DNA from: Caballeronia arationis | Lineage (GTDB): Bacteria; Pseudomonadota; Gammaproteobacteria; Burkholderiales; Burkholderiaceae | Direction of reading: 5' to 3' | Length of the DNA: 64,000 bases | NCBI RefSeq assembly: GCF_001544975.2 | Contig: NZ_FCOG02000003.1 | Span: 165,521 to 229,520 of the forward strand | Part shown: one piece after another, positions 26,600 through 34,212 of the stretch | Numbering within the stretch: position 1 is the stretch's first letter | Layout: every line of letters starts with the position of its first letter | Position numbers and translations under genes: made by a program | Notes under the pieces: generated by a model | What the model was told of the DNA's origin: nothing | Seen by the model: only the letters and a program-made list of their open reading frames with translations | Database searches by the model: none

Positions 26600-28350
26600 T
26601 GCATTGTCCTTGCACGTTTGAAAGTTGAAATGTCGGCGACGGCTTCGGATTGAAGCGCCTCGGCGAGCGCGATGCCCGCGAGATAGCCGAAGGTCATCGC
26701 GGGCCCGAGCGTGATGCCGCCGCTCGGATAGCAGCCGCCCATCATGCTGGCCGCGTCGTTGCCGACGGCAAAGAGGCCGGGAATCGGCGCATGGCTTTCG
26801 TCGAGCACGCGCGCCCGGGCGTCGGTCGCGAGGCCCGAGAACGTGCCGAGGCTGCCGGGCAGCAGCTTGACCGCATAAAACGGTCCATCGACGATCGGCG
26901 CGAGACACGGATTCGGGCCGTGCAGCGCGTCGCCCTGCACGCGGTTATAGGGCGTCGAGCCCTTGTGAAACAGCGGATCGAAGCCGTCCTTAGCGTAGGC
27001 GTTGTAGGTGGTCACGGTATCGACGAGCGCTTGCTGATCGATGCCGCATTGAGCCGCGAGTTCGTGCAGCGTGGCGGCCTGCTTCAGATAGCCGGAACGT
27101 CGATACGGCCCGACCGGAAACGGAAAGGGCTTCGAAAAGCCGAGCCCATAGCGCCGCTGGAAACGATGATCGCAGACGAGCCACGCGCACACTTCATCGC
27201 CCGGATGCGTCGTGCCGATAAGCGCGCTGATGAAGTCGTGATACGACGAAGCCTCGTTGACGAAGCGCCTGCCGCCGCGCGTCACCGCGATCACGCCCGG
27301 CTTCGCGCGCTCGATCAGATGCGGGAACGCCGCTTCCGGCTTGCCCTTTCCCTTCGGCACGAGCGACACGGGCGCCCATGCGGCGGGGGTGTCGAGCGAA
27401 GCGTCGAAGTGCGCGCCGATCGCTTCGCCGAGACGAATGCCGTCACCGGTATTCGAGCGCGGCGCCGCGGACCAGTGTTCGCGCCCCGACGGCGTATACG
27501 CGAAGGTCTCCGCGCGGCGCGCGATGTCGTGCGGATAGCCGCCGCATGCGAGCACCACGCCGCGCGCCGCGCGCACCACATGCATCACGCCTTCGATCTC
27601 GACGCGCGCACCCGTCACGCGATTGCCCTCGCGCAGGATCTCGACGGCCCTGGCCCGCGTGCGCAAGTCCACGCCGCGATCCGCGGCGGACTTGAGCAAC
27701 CGCGCGACCAGCGCGTTGCCGTTCACGAGATGCATCGAACGCCCGTAGCGGAGCTTGTGCCCCGCGAACGCGACGAGCCGCCGCGTGACATGCCACGCGG
27801 AGCGCAGCGAGCGCGTCGCGTTGAAGAAGTGCGCGAGGTCCTGTCCCGACCCGATCGCCATGCCCTTGATGGTGACTTCATCGAGTGGCGGGCGCAGCTT
27901 GTCGATCAGCGGTCCGAGCTCGCGGCCGTCGAACGGCATCGCGCACACCGAGCGGCCGCCCTTCGCAGCGCCGTTTGTCGTATGGAAATCGGGGACGCGG
28001 TTGCCGTCGATGAATCGCATCGACGTGTTCCGCTCGAAGAACTCGACCATCTGCGGGCCGTGTTCGAGCAGCGCTTCGGCCTTGTCGGCATCGAAGTGCG
28101 CGCCAAGCTCGCTCTTCAGATACGTGCGCGGCGCCTCGATGTCCTCGACGATGCCCGCGCGCGTCGCGAGCGGACTGCGCGGAATCCACATCCAGCCGCC
28201 CGACCACGCGGTCGTGCCGCCGAACACGTCTTCCTTTTCGGCGACCATCACGGAGAGACCGCGCGTCGCGGCGGTCACGGCGGTGGCGAGACCGCCTGCG
28301 CCAGAGCCGAGCACCAGCACGTCACATTCGAGAATCGGTTCCAGCTTCAT
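26596..28350 (-). CDS. FAD-dependent dehydrogenase, 3-ketosteroid-delta1-dehydrogenase/fumarate reductase-like (1)
   Basis: 584 residues from ATG 28350; ATG 28383 would add 11 residues and overlap the upstream stop as ATGA, so coupling from there is also possible. FAD_binding_2 architecture: VLVLGSGAGGLATAVTAATRG, VFGGTTAWSGGWMWIP, a long central catalytic insert, and the C-terminal GLFAVGNDAASMMGG with YPSGGITLGPAMTFGYLAG. KstD-like enzymes abstract two hydrogens next to a ring ketone. Its partner 28380 has the same fold, and the two lie in tandem. No steroid genes are nearby, so a smaller alicyclic ketone is a better substrate guess. Confidence 0.85.
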   Translation of the reverse strand: MKLEPILECDVLVLGSGAGGLATAVTAATRGLSVMVAEKEDVFGGTTAWSGGWMWIPRSPLATRAGIVEDIEAPRTYLKSELGAHFDADKAEALLEHGPQMVEFFERNTSMRFIDGNRVPDFHTTNGAAKGGRSVCAMPFDGRELGPLIDKLRPPLDEVTIKGMAIGSGQDLAHFFNATRSLRSAWHVTRRLVAFAGHKLRYGRSMHLVNGNALVARLLKSAADRGVDLRTRARAVEILREGNRVTGARVEIEGVMHVVRAARGVVLACGGYPHDIARRAETFAYTPSGREHWSAAPRSNTGDGIRLGEAIGAHFDASLDTPAAWAPVSLVPKGKGKPEAAFPHLIERAKPGVIAVTRGGRRFVNEASSYHDFISALIGTTHPGDEVCAWLVCDHRFQRRYGLGFSKPFPFPVGPYRRSGYLKQAATLHELAAQCGIDQQALVDTVTTYNAYAKDGFDPLFHKGSTPYNRVQGDALHGPNPCLAPIVDGPFYAVKLLPGSLGTFSGLATDARARVLDESHAPIPGLFAVGNDAASMMGGCYPSGGITLGPAMTFGYLAGIALAEALQSEAVADISTFKRARTMQ

Positions 28351-28379
28351 GGGGAGTCTGCTTCGTTCGGTCGGTTTCA

Positions 28380-30137
28380 TCATGCGGTCGTCGCGATCTT
28401 GTTCTGGCTGGCATTCGCGCCAGCGCGCGCGCGCGCCGCCGCGTGGCGCCCCGCGAGATAAGCGAACGCGAGGCCGGGACCTAACGTGATGCCGGGACCG
28501 GGATACACGCCGCCCATGACCGACTGCATGTCGTTGCCGCACGCGTAGAGGCCGCCGATCGGCTGGTCGTCGCGGGCGAGGACGCGCGCGTTCTCGTCGG
28601 CGACGAGGCCGGTCGCCGCGCCGATGTCGCCCGGATAGAGGCGCACCGCGTAGAACGGCGCGCGGCCGATCGGACCGAGACACGGATTCGGGCCGGTCCA
28701 CGTGGCGTCGCCGTTCGCGCGCTGGTAGTCGGTGGTGCCGCGCTGGAAGTCGGGATCGACGCCCGTCTCGGCATAACGGTTGATGCGCGCGATGCTGTCC
28801 GCGAGACCGGCCGCATCGATGCCGAGCTTCGACGCCAGTTCGCCGGGCGTGCGGCCTTCGGTGAGATAGCCGTCGGCGAGAAACGGTCCGAGGCCCTTGC
28901 CGCCCGGACGCACCATGCCGAGGCCGTACTTGCGCAGGCCTTCGGCGTCGGTGACGAGATACGCCGGCACCGACTGGCCTTTGCGGTTCGCTTCCTGCAT
29001 CGCGATGCCGAACAGGTGATACGAGGTGTTCTCGTTGAGAAAACGCCGGCCGTCCTTGTCCACGACGACCATCCCCGGCTTGCCGCGGTCCATCAGGAAA
29101 TGCGGGAAAACGGCGGTCGTGCCGTCGCTGCGGCGGCGCACGGAGACTGGCGCCCAGAACGCGTTCGAGAGCGCGCCTTCGCCGTAGCGCGCGCCAGCGG
29201 CAAGCGCGAGATCCTGCGCGCTCCCCGCGTGTCCGGGCGCGCCGGGGCACCAGCTTTGATCGGCGCCCGGCAGCATCGCGGCGCGCCTGGCCGGATGACG
29301 GTTGAAGCCGCCGCTCGCGAGAATCACGCCGCCCTTCACGGCGATGCGGCGACGCTCGCCCTTGTGCGTCAGCGTGATCGCTTCGACGCCGTGCGCGCCC
29401 TGATGCAGCGCCTCGACTTTCGTGCCGACCACCACCGTCACGCCGCGCGCGAGCAGCGAATACAACAGGCGCCCGATCAGCGCATTGCCCATCACGAGCC
29501 GCGTGCCGCGCGGCCAGCTCATGCGGTCGCGGGCATGGCGCGCGAGCAGCTTCACCGCGTGACGAAGCGACGCAAACGACTTCGTCATCTTCAGCAGATG
29601 CCCGACGTCGTCGCGATCGACCATCATGCCGCCGAGCACGGTGAACTCGGGGATCGGCGGACGGATCAGCGCGAAGTCGCGGCCGAGCTTGCGGCCGTCG
29701 AACGGAAGCGGTTCGAGCGCACGGCCGCGCAGCGTCGAGCCTTCGAGCTCGGACAGATAGTCGGGGTGGAACGGCCGCGCGCGGTATTTCACGTCCGAGT
29801 TCGCTTCGATATGCGCGACCGCCTTCGGCCCCGCCGCGAGGAACGCGCGGCGCATCGCTTCGCTGCTGCGCGTGCCGACCGCGCGTTGCAGGAACGCTTC
29901 GGCGTTCTGCACCGAATCGTCGCGATTGACGTCGGCTGCGTGCTTCGAGCCCGGAATCCAGGTTGTGCCCGCCGAATACGCGGTCGTCCCGCCGACATAC
30001 TCCGTGCTTTCGACGAGCAGAACGCGCGCGCCGTCGATGGCCGCGAACAGCGCCGCCGACATGCCCGCTCCGCCAGCGCCGACGACCACGACATCGAACG
30101 TATCGTTCTGTCCCAGTCCGCCCAGTGTCTCCACCAT
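28380..30137 (-). CDS. FAD-dependent dehydrogenase, 3-ketosteroid-delta1-dehydrogenase-like (2)
   Basis: 585 residues from ATG 30137 with AAAGGAGTTTGAA in front. The same domain plan as the next gene: VVVVGAGGAGMSAALFAAIDG, YVGGTTAYSAGTTWIPG, a catalytic insert, and C-terminal YACGNDMQSVMGG with YPGPGITLGPGLAFAYLAG. The two are diverged paralogues, which fits two successive desaturations of one ring rather than a recent duplication. First gene of the leftward operon (flavoprotein 2, flavoprotein 1, NIPSNAP, TIM barrel). Divergent from the epimerase gene across a 134-bp region with a perfect 15-bp palindrome. Confidence 0.85.
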   Translation of the reverse strand: MVETLGGLGQNDTFDVVVVGAGGAGMSAALFAAIDGARVLLVESTEYVGGTTAYSAGTTWIPGSKHAADVNRDDSVQNAEAFLQRAVGTRSSEAMRRAFLAAGPKAVAHIEANSDVKYRARPFHPDYLSELEGSTLRGRALEPLPFDGRKLGRDFALIRPPIPEFTVLGGMMVDRDDVGHLLKMTKSFASLRHAVKLLARHARDRMSWPRGTRLVMGNALIGRLLYSLLARGVTVVVGTKVEALHQGAHGVEAITLTHKGERRRIAVKGGVILASGGFNRHPARRAAMLPGADQSWCPGAPGHAGSAQDLALAAGARYGEGALSNAFWAPVSVRRRSDGTTAVFPHFLMDRGKPGMVVVDKDGRRFLNENTSYHLFGIAMQEANRKGQSVPAYLVTDAEGLRKYGLGMVRPGGKGLGPFLADGYLTEGRTPGELASKLGIDAAGLADSIARINRYAETGVDPDFQRGTTDYQRANGDATWTGPNPCLGPIGRAPFYAVRLYPGDIGAATGLVADENARVLARDDQPIGGLYACGNDMQSVMGGVYPGPGITLGPGLAFAYLAGRHAAARARAGANASQNKIATTA

Positions 30138-30210
30138 TTCAAACTCCTTTGGCTTCGTTCGTTCCGGCTCGCCAGGCGATCCGTCATCGATGTGGAATAT
30201 TCTTTGATGT

Positions 30211-30225
30211 TGGAATACTATTCCA
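30211..30225. promoter_or_regulatory. Palindromic operator TGGAATACTATTCCA in the divergent promoter
   Basis: A perfect 7+1+7 palindrome midway between the divergent starts at 30137 and 30272. A partial copy (TGGAATATTC, 30193-30202) lies 18 bp to the left. Two further copies precede the shikimate-dehydrogenase-like gene. The sequence resembles IclR-family operators (TGGAAAT-N-ATTTCCA in E. coli aceBAK), pointing to the cluster's IclR regulator. Confidence 0.6.
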
Positions 30226-30271
30226 CAAATGCCAATTTGCAAACGGTTTTTTCAAGACGAAGGAGACGAGG

Positions 30272-31171
30272 ATGAGAGTGCTGGTCACCGGTGGAAGCGG
30301 ATTTCTTGGGGCGTGGGTCATGCGGCGCCTGCTCGCGCGGGAACTGAACGTGCGTGCTTTCGACGTGCGCGAGGACCGCCGACTGCTACGCGCGCTGGCA
30401 CGGCAGCGTGCAGCGAGCGCGGAATGGCAGACGGGCGACATTTCATCCGCGAGCGACGTCGCCCGCGCAATGCACGGCTGCGACGCGGTGATCCATCTCG
30501 CCGGCGTGCTCACGCCTGCGTGCGCCGCCGATCCGGTCCGGGGCGCGCAGATCAACCTGATCGGCACGCTCAACGTGTTCGAAGCGGCCCGCGCGGCCGG
30601 CTTGAAAAGCGTGTTGTACGCGAGCAGCGCGGGCGTCTTCGGTCCCGACGACGGCGTCACGCCCTTTCCTCAGACGCATTACGGCGCGTTCAAGCTGGCT
30701 TGCGAGGGATCGGCGCGCGCTTACTGGCACGACCACGGGATCGCGAGCGTCGGCTTTCGGCCGCTCGTCGTGTATGGCGCGGGGCGCGAAAGCGGATCGA
30801 GCGCGGGGCCGAGCCTCGCGTGCCGGGCGGCGGCGCGCAACACGCCGTACACCATCCGGTTCACCGGATCGACGGGTCTCGTCTTCGCCGAAGACGTCGC
30901 CGCCGCATACGAAGCCGCGCTGCTGCGCGATCTCCGCGGGGCGCATGCGTTCACGCTCGCGGGCGAGATCGCCAGCGTCGAGACGGTGATCGCGCAGATC
31001 GAATCGATCGCGCCGGGCGCGCGCATCGATGCTGCGGGCGCGCCGCTGCCAATCACAACCTCGTTTCCCGCGGACCCGGAACTCGCGCGATTGCTGCCCG
31101 GTCTGCAACAGACGTCGCTCGAAGACGGCCTGCGGCAGACGGTGGCGTTCTATCAGGAAAGCACGCTGTAA
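30272..31171 (+). CDS. NAD-dependent epimerase/dehydratase (extended SDR)
   Basis: 299 residues from ATG 30272 with AAGGAGACGAGG in front. Extended SDR features: VLVTGGSGFLGAWVM, DVRED as adenine-ribose binding acid, VIHLAGVLTP, YASSAGVFG and the catalytic YGAFK. Such enzymes oxidise, epimerise or reduce hydroxy groups using bound NAD(H). First gene of the rightward unit, followed 153 bp later by an SDH-like dehydrogenase with its own operator copies. A role in oxidising a ring alcohol is inferred from the cluster. Confidence 0.85.
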   Translation: MRVLVTGGSGFLGAWVMRRLLARELNVRAFDVREDRRLLRALARQRAASAEWQTGDISSASDVARAMHGCDAVIHLAGVLTPACAADPVRGAQINLIGTLNVFEAARAAGLKSVLYASSAGVFGPDDGVTPFPQTHYGAFKLACEGSARAYWHDHGIASVGFRPLVVYGAGRESGSSAGPSLACRAAARNTPYTIRFTGSTGLVFAEDVAAAYEAALLRDLRGAHAFTLAGEIASVETVIAQIESIAPGARIDAAGAPLPITTSFPADPELARLLPGLQQTSLEDGLRQTVAFYQESTL

Positions 31172-31206
31172 CGTCGCCGCCCTGTCTTTCCCAACGAGCC
31201 GTCCAT

Positions 31207-31246
31207 CGGAACACTATTCCAGATTTAATTGTTGAATACAATTCCA
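31207..31246 (+). promoter_or_regulatory. Two tandem TGGAATA-type operator copies
   Basis: CGGAACACTATTCCA (31207-31221) and TTGAATACAATTCCA (31232-31246) each match 13 of 15 positions of the palindrome at 30211; their starts are 25 bp apart. They lie about 80-120 bp upstream of the dehydrogenase gene at 31325. This shared motif places both genes under the same regulator. Confidence 0.55.
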
Positions 31247-31324
31247 CTTCAGATTAAAGTTCACCTTGTCTTTGCCCGCATCATACTGGGCATGAAAAAG
31301 CGGATTCGACATGGAGGCAGCACA

Positions 31325-32155
31325 ATGGATCAGGACAACTCGTTTTCGGCATCGCTCGACACGGGCTTGAGCGGCGCGACGCGCGTGTATTTCATCGTAG
31401 GCGATCCGATTGCGCAGGTGAAATCGCCCTCGGGCGTGACGGCTGCGCTGCGCGCGGCGGGGCGCGACGCGATCGTCGTGCCGGCGCATGTCGCGCCGGA
31501 CGACCTGCCCGGATTCTTCGCGGCGGTGGCGCGGATGCAGAACGCGGACGGCGTGATCATCACCGTGCCGCACAAGTTCAACGCGACGCAATATTGCGCG
31601 ACGCTTTCCGACGAAGCGAAATTCCTCGGCGCGGTCAACACGCTGCGCCGGCAGGCGGACGGCTCGTGGCACGGAGGCATGTTCGACGGCACGGGTTTCG
31701 TCGCGGCGCTGGAGGACGCGGGTTGCAACCTGAACGGCAAGCGTGCGCTGCTTGTCGGGGCGGGCGGGGCCGGGTCGGCGATCGGGCACGCGCTCGTCAA
31801 TGCCGGCGTCGCCTCGCTCGCAGTGCGCGACAACGACGCCGCGCGTACCGGAGCACTCGTAGCGCGCCTCGCGGAACTCGGACTTGGCAGCGCGAGCATC
31901 GCTGCAAGCGACGTGGCCGCTGAAGACTACGACGTCGTGGCCAACGCCTCGCCGATGGGCATGCGTGCCGAAGACCCTTTGCCGATCGACGTGTCGCGCA
32001 TGCCCGCGACGGCTTTCGTCGGCGACGTGGTCACCAAGCCGCCGCTCACGCCGTTCATCGAAGCAGCCCGCGCGCGCGGCTGCGGCACGGTGACGGGCAC
32101 GCAGATGTTCGGCCGCGTGTGCGACCGCATCGTGCAGTTTCTCGTGGAAGCCTGA
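31325..32155 (+). CDS. Shikimate dehydrogenase family protein, non-AroE type (1)
   Basis: 276 residues from ATG 31325 (GGAGGCAGCACA in front). AroE fold: IITVPHKFNA keeps the catalytic Lys, MFDGTGFV the catalytic Asp, and VGAGGAGSAIG the nucleotide-binding turn. The shikimate-carboxylate motif HSxS of AroE reads DPIAQVKSP, so one of the two binding serines is replaced by Val. This points to a catabolic SDH-like enzyme with another ring substrate rather than to aromatic amino-acid synthesis. It is within the TGGAATA regulon. Confidence 0.85.
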   Translation: MDQDNSFSASLDTGLSGATRVYFIVGDPIAQVKSPSGVTAALRAAGRDAIVVPAHVAPDDLPGFFAAVARMQNADGVIITVPHKFNATQYCATLSDEAKFLGAVNTLRRQADGSWHGGMFDGTGFVAALEDAGCNLNGKRALLVGAGGAGSAIGHALVNAGVASLAVRDNDAARTGALVARLAELGLGSASIAASDVAAEDYDVVANASPMGMRAEDPLPIDVSRMPATAFVGDVVTKPPLTPFIEAARARGCGTVTGTQMFGRVCDRIVQFLVEA

Positions 32156-32173
32156 AGCAGCAACGCGTGCGCG

Positions 32174-32632
32174 TCAGACGTGCAGGTGTTCGTGCTGCGC
32201 GGCATCGTCGCCGTGATGATGCCGCGCGCGCTCGATGGTCGCGGGAATCGTATGCAGATGCGCGTAGCGCACCCCGCGCTGGCTCGTCACGCTGTTCGCG
32301 AACACAGTCACATCGTGCGCCCGACCGCGCAGCACCGACGATTCCAGCAGGCTTTCGTGGTCCAGATGCACCCGCATGCTCGCTACCGAGAGATCGTGGC
32401 GGTCATGATGCGCCTGCGTGATGCGCCGGGCGAGATCGCGCGTCGCGTGATCGTAGACGTAGGTGAGCGTCGCGATGCATTGCCTGCGCGAATCGTCCGC
32501 GGGCTCGCGCGCCTGGCTCTCGCGCACGATGTCGCGCAGCGCCTCCGAACGGCTCGTATAGCCGCGTGCGGCCATCAATGAATCGACGACGGCGAGCAGC
32601 TCGTCGTCGATGGTGATCGTGATCCTCTGCAT
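32174..32632 (-). CDS. nikR: NikR-family nickel-responsive regulator with altered metal site
   Basis: 152 residues. N-terminal ribbon-helix-helix (RITITIDDELLAVVDSLMAARGYTSRSEALRDIVR) and a C-terminal ACT-like metal domain (HDLSVASM, VHLDHESLLESSVLRG, SQRGVRYAHL), full family length. Aligned by eye with E. coli NikR, two of the four square-planar nickel ligands are changed: His87 is Arg and Cys95 is Leu, while His89 remains. Divergent from a HoxN/NixA permease 111 bp away, the usual target. Either nickel sensing is altered or another metal is sensed. The C-terminus is His-rich (ARHHHGDDAAQHEHLHV). Confidence 0.88.
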   Translation of the reverse strand: MQRITITIDDELLAVVDSLMAARGYTSRSEALRDIVRESQAREPADDSRRQCIATLTYVYDHATRDLARRITQAHHDRHDLSVASMRVHLDHESLLESSVLRGRAHDVTVFANSVTSQRGVRYAHLHTIPATIERARHHHGDDAAQHEHLHV

Positions 32633-32743
32633 ATACCCTCCTTGCGGCCATCGGCCCGTCGGCGTTCATGCTATCTGATCGTTTTGGCAGTGTGACGATA
32701 TTTATGAAAAGTATTATCCTGTGCGGTCCTCTCTGGAGAACCG

Positions 32744-33808
32744 ATGACCCTCCTTGTCAAAGCGTTGTTCGGCTGTGAGCGTGGCACGCTGCGTCGACGA
32801 GTCGCGGGCCTTTACGCGTTCCTGATCGCGTTCAACGTGCTTGCATGGGGCTGGGCCTTCGTGACCTTCCACGGTCATCCGCTCTTGATGGGCACATGTC
32901 TCCTCGCGTATTCGTTCGGGCTGCGCCACGCGGTGGACGCCGACCACATCGCCGCCATCGACAACGTCACGCGCAAGCTGATGCAAGCCGGCGAACGCCC
33001 GATCACGGTCGGCCTCGCGTTCTCGCTCGGACATTCGACGATCGTCGTGCTCGCGTCGCTCTTCATCGCCGCGACCGCGACCGCGCTCCAGACGCGACTC
33101 TCGGGTTTCCGCGAAATCGGCTCGCTGATCGGCGCGCTCGTCTCGGTGTGCTTCCTCTTCGCGATCGCGCTGATGAATCTCGCGATTCTGCGCTCGGTGC
33201 TGCGCGCCTTCGCGCGCGTGCGGCGCGGCAAGCGCTACGCCGACGAAGACTTCGACATGCTGCTCGCCGGGCGCGGCTTGCTCGCGCGCCTGTTCAGACC
33301 GCTCTTTCGTCTCGTCAGAAAGAGCTGGCACATGTACTTCGTCGGCTTCCTGTTTGCGCTCGGCTTCGATACCGCGACGGAAATCAGCCTGCTCGGGCTG
33401 TCGGCGGCGGGCGGCACGCAGGGCATGCCGGTCTGGTCGATCCTCGTGTTCCCGGTGCTGTTCATGGCGGGCATGACGCTCATCGACACGACCGACAGCA
33501 TCCTGATGCTCGGCGCCTACGGCTGGGCGTACGTGAAGCCGGTGCGCAAGCTCTACTACAACATCACGGTCACGACGATCTCGGTGATCGTCGCGCTCCT
33601 GATCGCGACGGTCGAAGCGCTCGGACTCATCGCGGACCGGCTGCATCCGGGCGGCGCGTTCTGGGACGGCATAGCAAGCCTGAACGACAACTTCGGGATG
33701 ATCGGCTATCTGATCGTCGGGGTGTTCGTGCTGTGCTGGCTGCTGTCGGCGGCGGTCTACCGGTGGAAGCGCTTCGGGGAACTCGACGTCCGCTCGGAAC
33801 CGTTCTGA
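32744..33808 (+). CDS. hoxN: HoxN/HupN/NixA-family nickel/cobalt permease
   Basis: 354 residues, eight hydrophobic segments. The family signature HAVDADHIAAIDN (HX4DH) in the second helix binds the metal; FSLGHSTIVVLAS, FALGFDTATEI and a GMTLIDTTDSILML motif follow. It imports Ni2+ (or Co2+) for enzymes such as urease or hydrogenase, none of which is in this window. Divergent from nikR. I could not identify a classic GTATGA-N16-TCATAC NikR operator in the 111-bp gap. Confidence 0.92.
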   Translation: MTLLVKALFGCERGTLRRRVAGLYAFLIAFNVLAWGWAFVTFHGHPLLMGTCLLAYSFGLRHAVDADHIAAIDNVTRKLMQAGERPITVGLAFSLGHSTIVVLASLFIAATATALQTRLSGFREIGSLIGALVSVCFLFAIALMNLAILRSVLRAFARVRRGKRYADEDFDMLLAGRGLLARLFRPLFRLVRKSWHMYFVGFLFALGFDTATEISLLGLSAAGGTQGMPVWSILVFPVLFMAGMTLIDTTDSILMLGAYGWAYVKPVRKLYYNITVTTISVIVALLIATVEALGLIADRLHPGGAFWDGIASLNDNFGMIGYLIVGVFVLCWLLSAAVYRWKRFGELDVRSEPF

Positions 33809-33914
33809 CCCGGCGCGCCCCCATCCGGCCACCTGCTTATGCAGGGTTTCGCACGGTCGTGCGCAAGACTAGTCTTGTGACTCCCGATGACGCCGCACGG
33901 CAAGGAGACTCGCA

Positions 33915-34145
33915 ATGGACGGAACTCCAATCGAATACAAGGGCTGGGGGCTGACGCCGATCGTTTCCCGAACGCCCGAGGCCTTCAACGTGCTGTTACT
34001 CGTCGAGAAGCCGAACGGCATCCGGCGCGCGATGGGACCGCTCGGCAAGTTCGCCTCCGCCACGGTGGCGTGCTCGTTTGCAATCGAATACGGCAAGGCG
34101 CTGGTCGACGGGCGGCCGCTGCCGACGCAGACCCTCGGACGATAA
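33915..34145 (+). CDS. Small conserved-looking hypothetical protein
   Basis: 76 residues from ATG 33915 with AAGGAGACTCGCA, a strong ribosome site. The protein is soluble, neutral to basic, with PIEYKGWGLTPIVSRTPEAF at the start and CSFAIEYGKALVDGRPLP near the end. There is no signal peptide, cysteine motif or known domain that I can name. Own transcription unit, ended by the terminator at 34165. It looks like a genuine small gene because of the start site and normal codon use. Confidence 0.65.
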   Translation: MDGTPIEYKGWGLTPIVSRTPEAFNVLLLVEKPNGIRRAMGPLGKFASATVACSFAIEYGKALVDGRPLPTQTLGR

Positions 34146-34160
34146 CGTCCCCGCCAGATA

Positions 34161-34188
34161 AAAAAAGGCCACGCTCGCGCGTGGCCTT
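34161..34188. terminator. Bidirectional intrinsic terminator
   Basis: A perfect 10-bp stem AAGGCCACGC/GCGTGGCCTT (34165-34174 with 34179-34188) and a 4-nt loop. On the minus strand it runs into seven T, serving the transporter at 34213; on the plus strand it ends the small gene at 33915. Confidence 0.75.
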
Positions 34189-34212
34189 CTTCGTTACACC
34201 AACTCGCCGCTG

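Noticed and set aside
32633..32743. Possible NikR operator (GTGTGA at about 32690 followed 16 nt later by TATTAT)
   Set aside because: The right half matches TCATAC at only 3 of 6 positions; too weak to call an operator.
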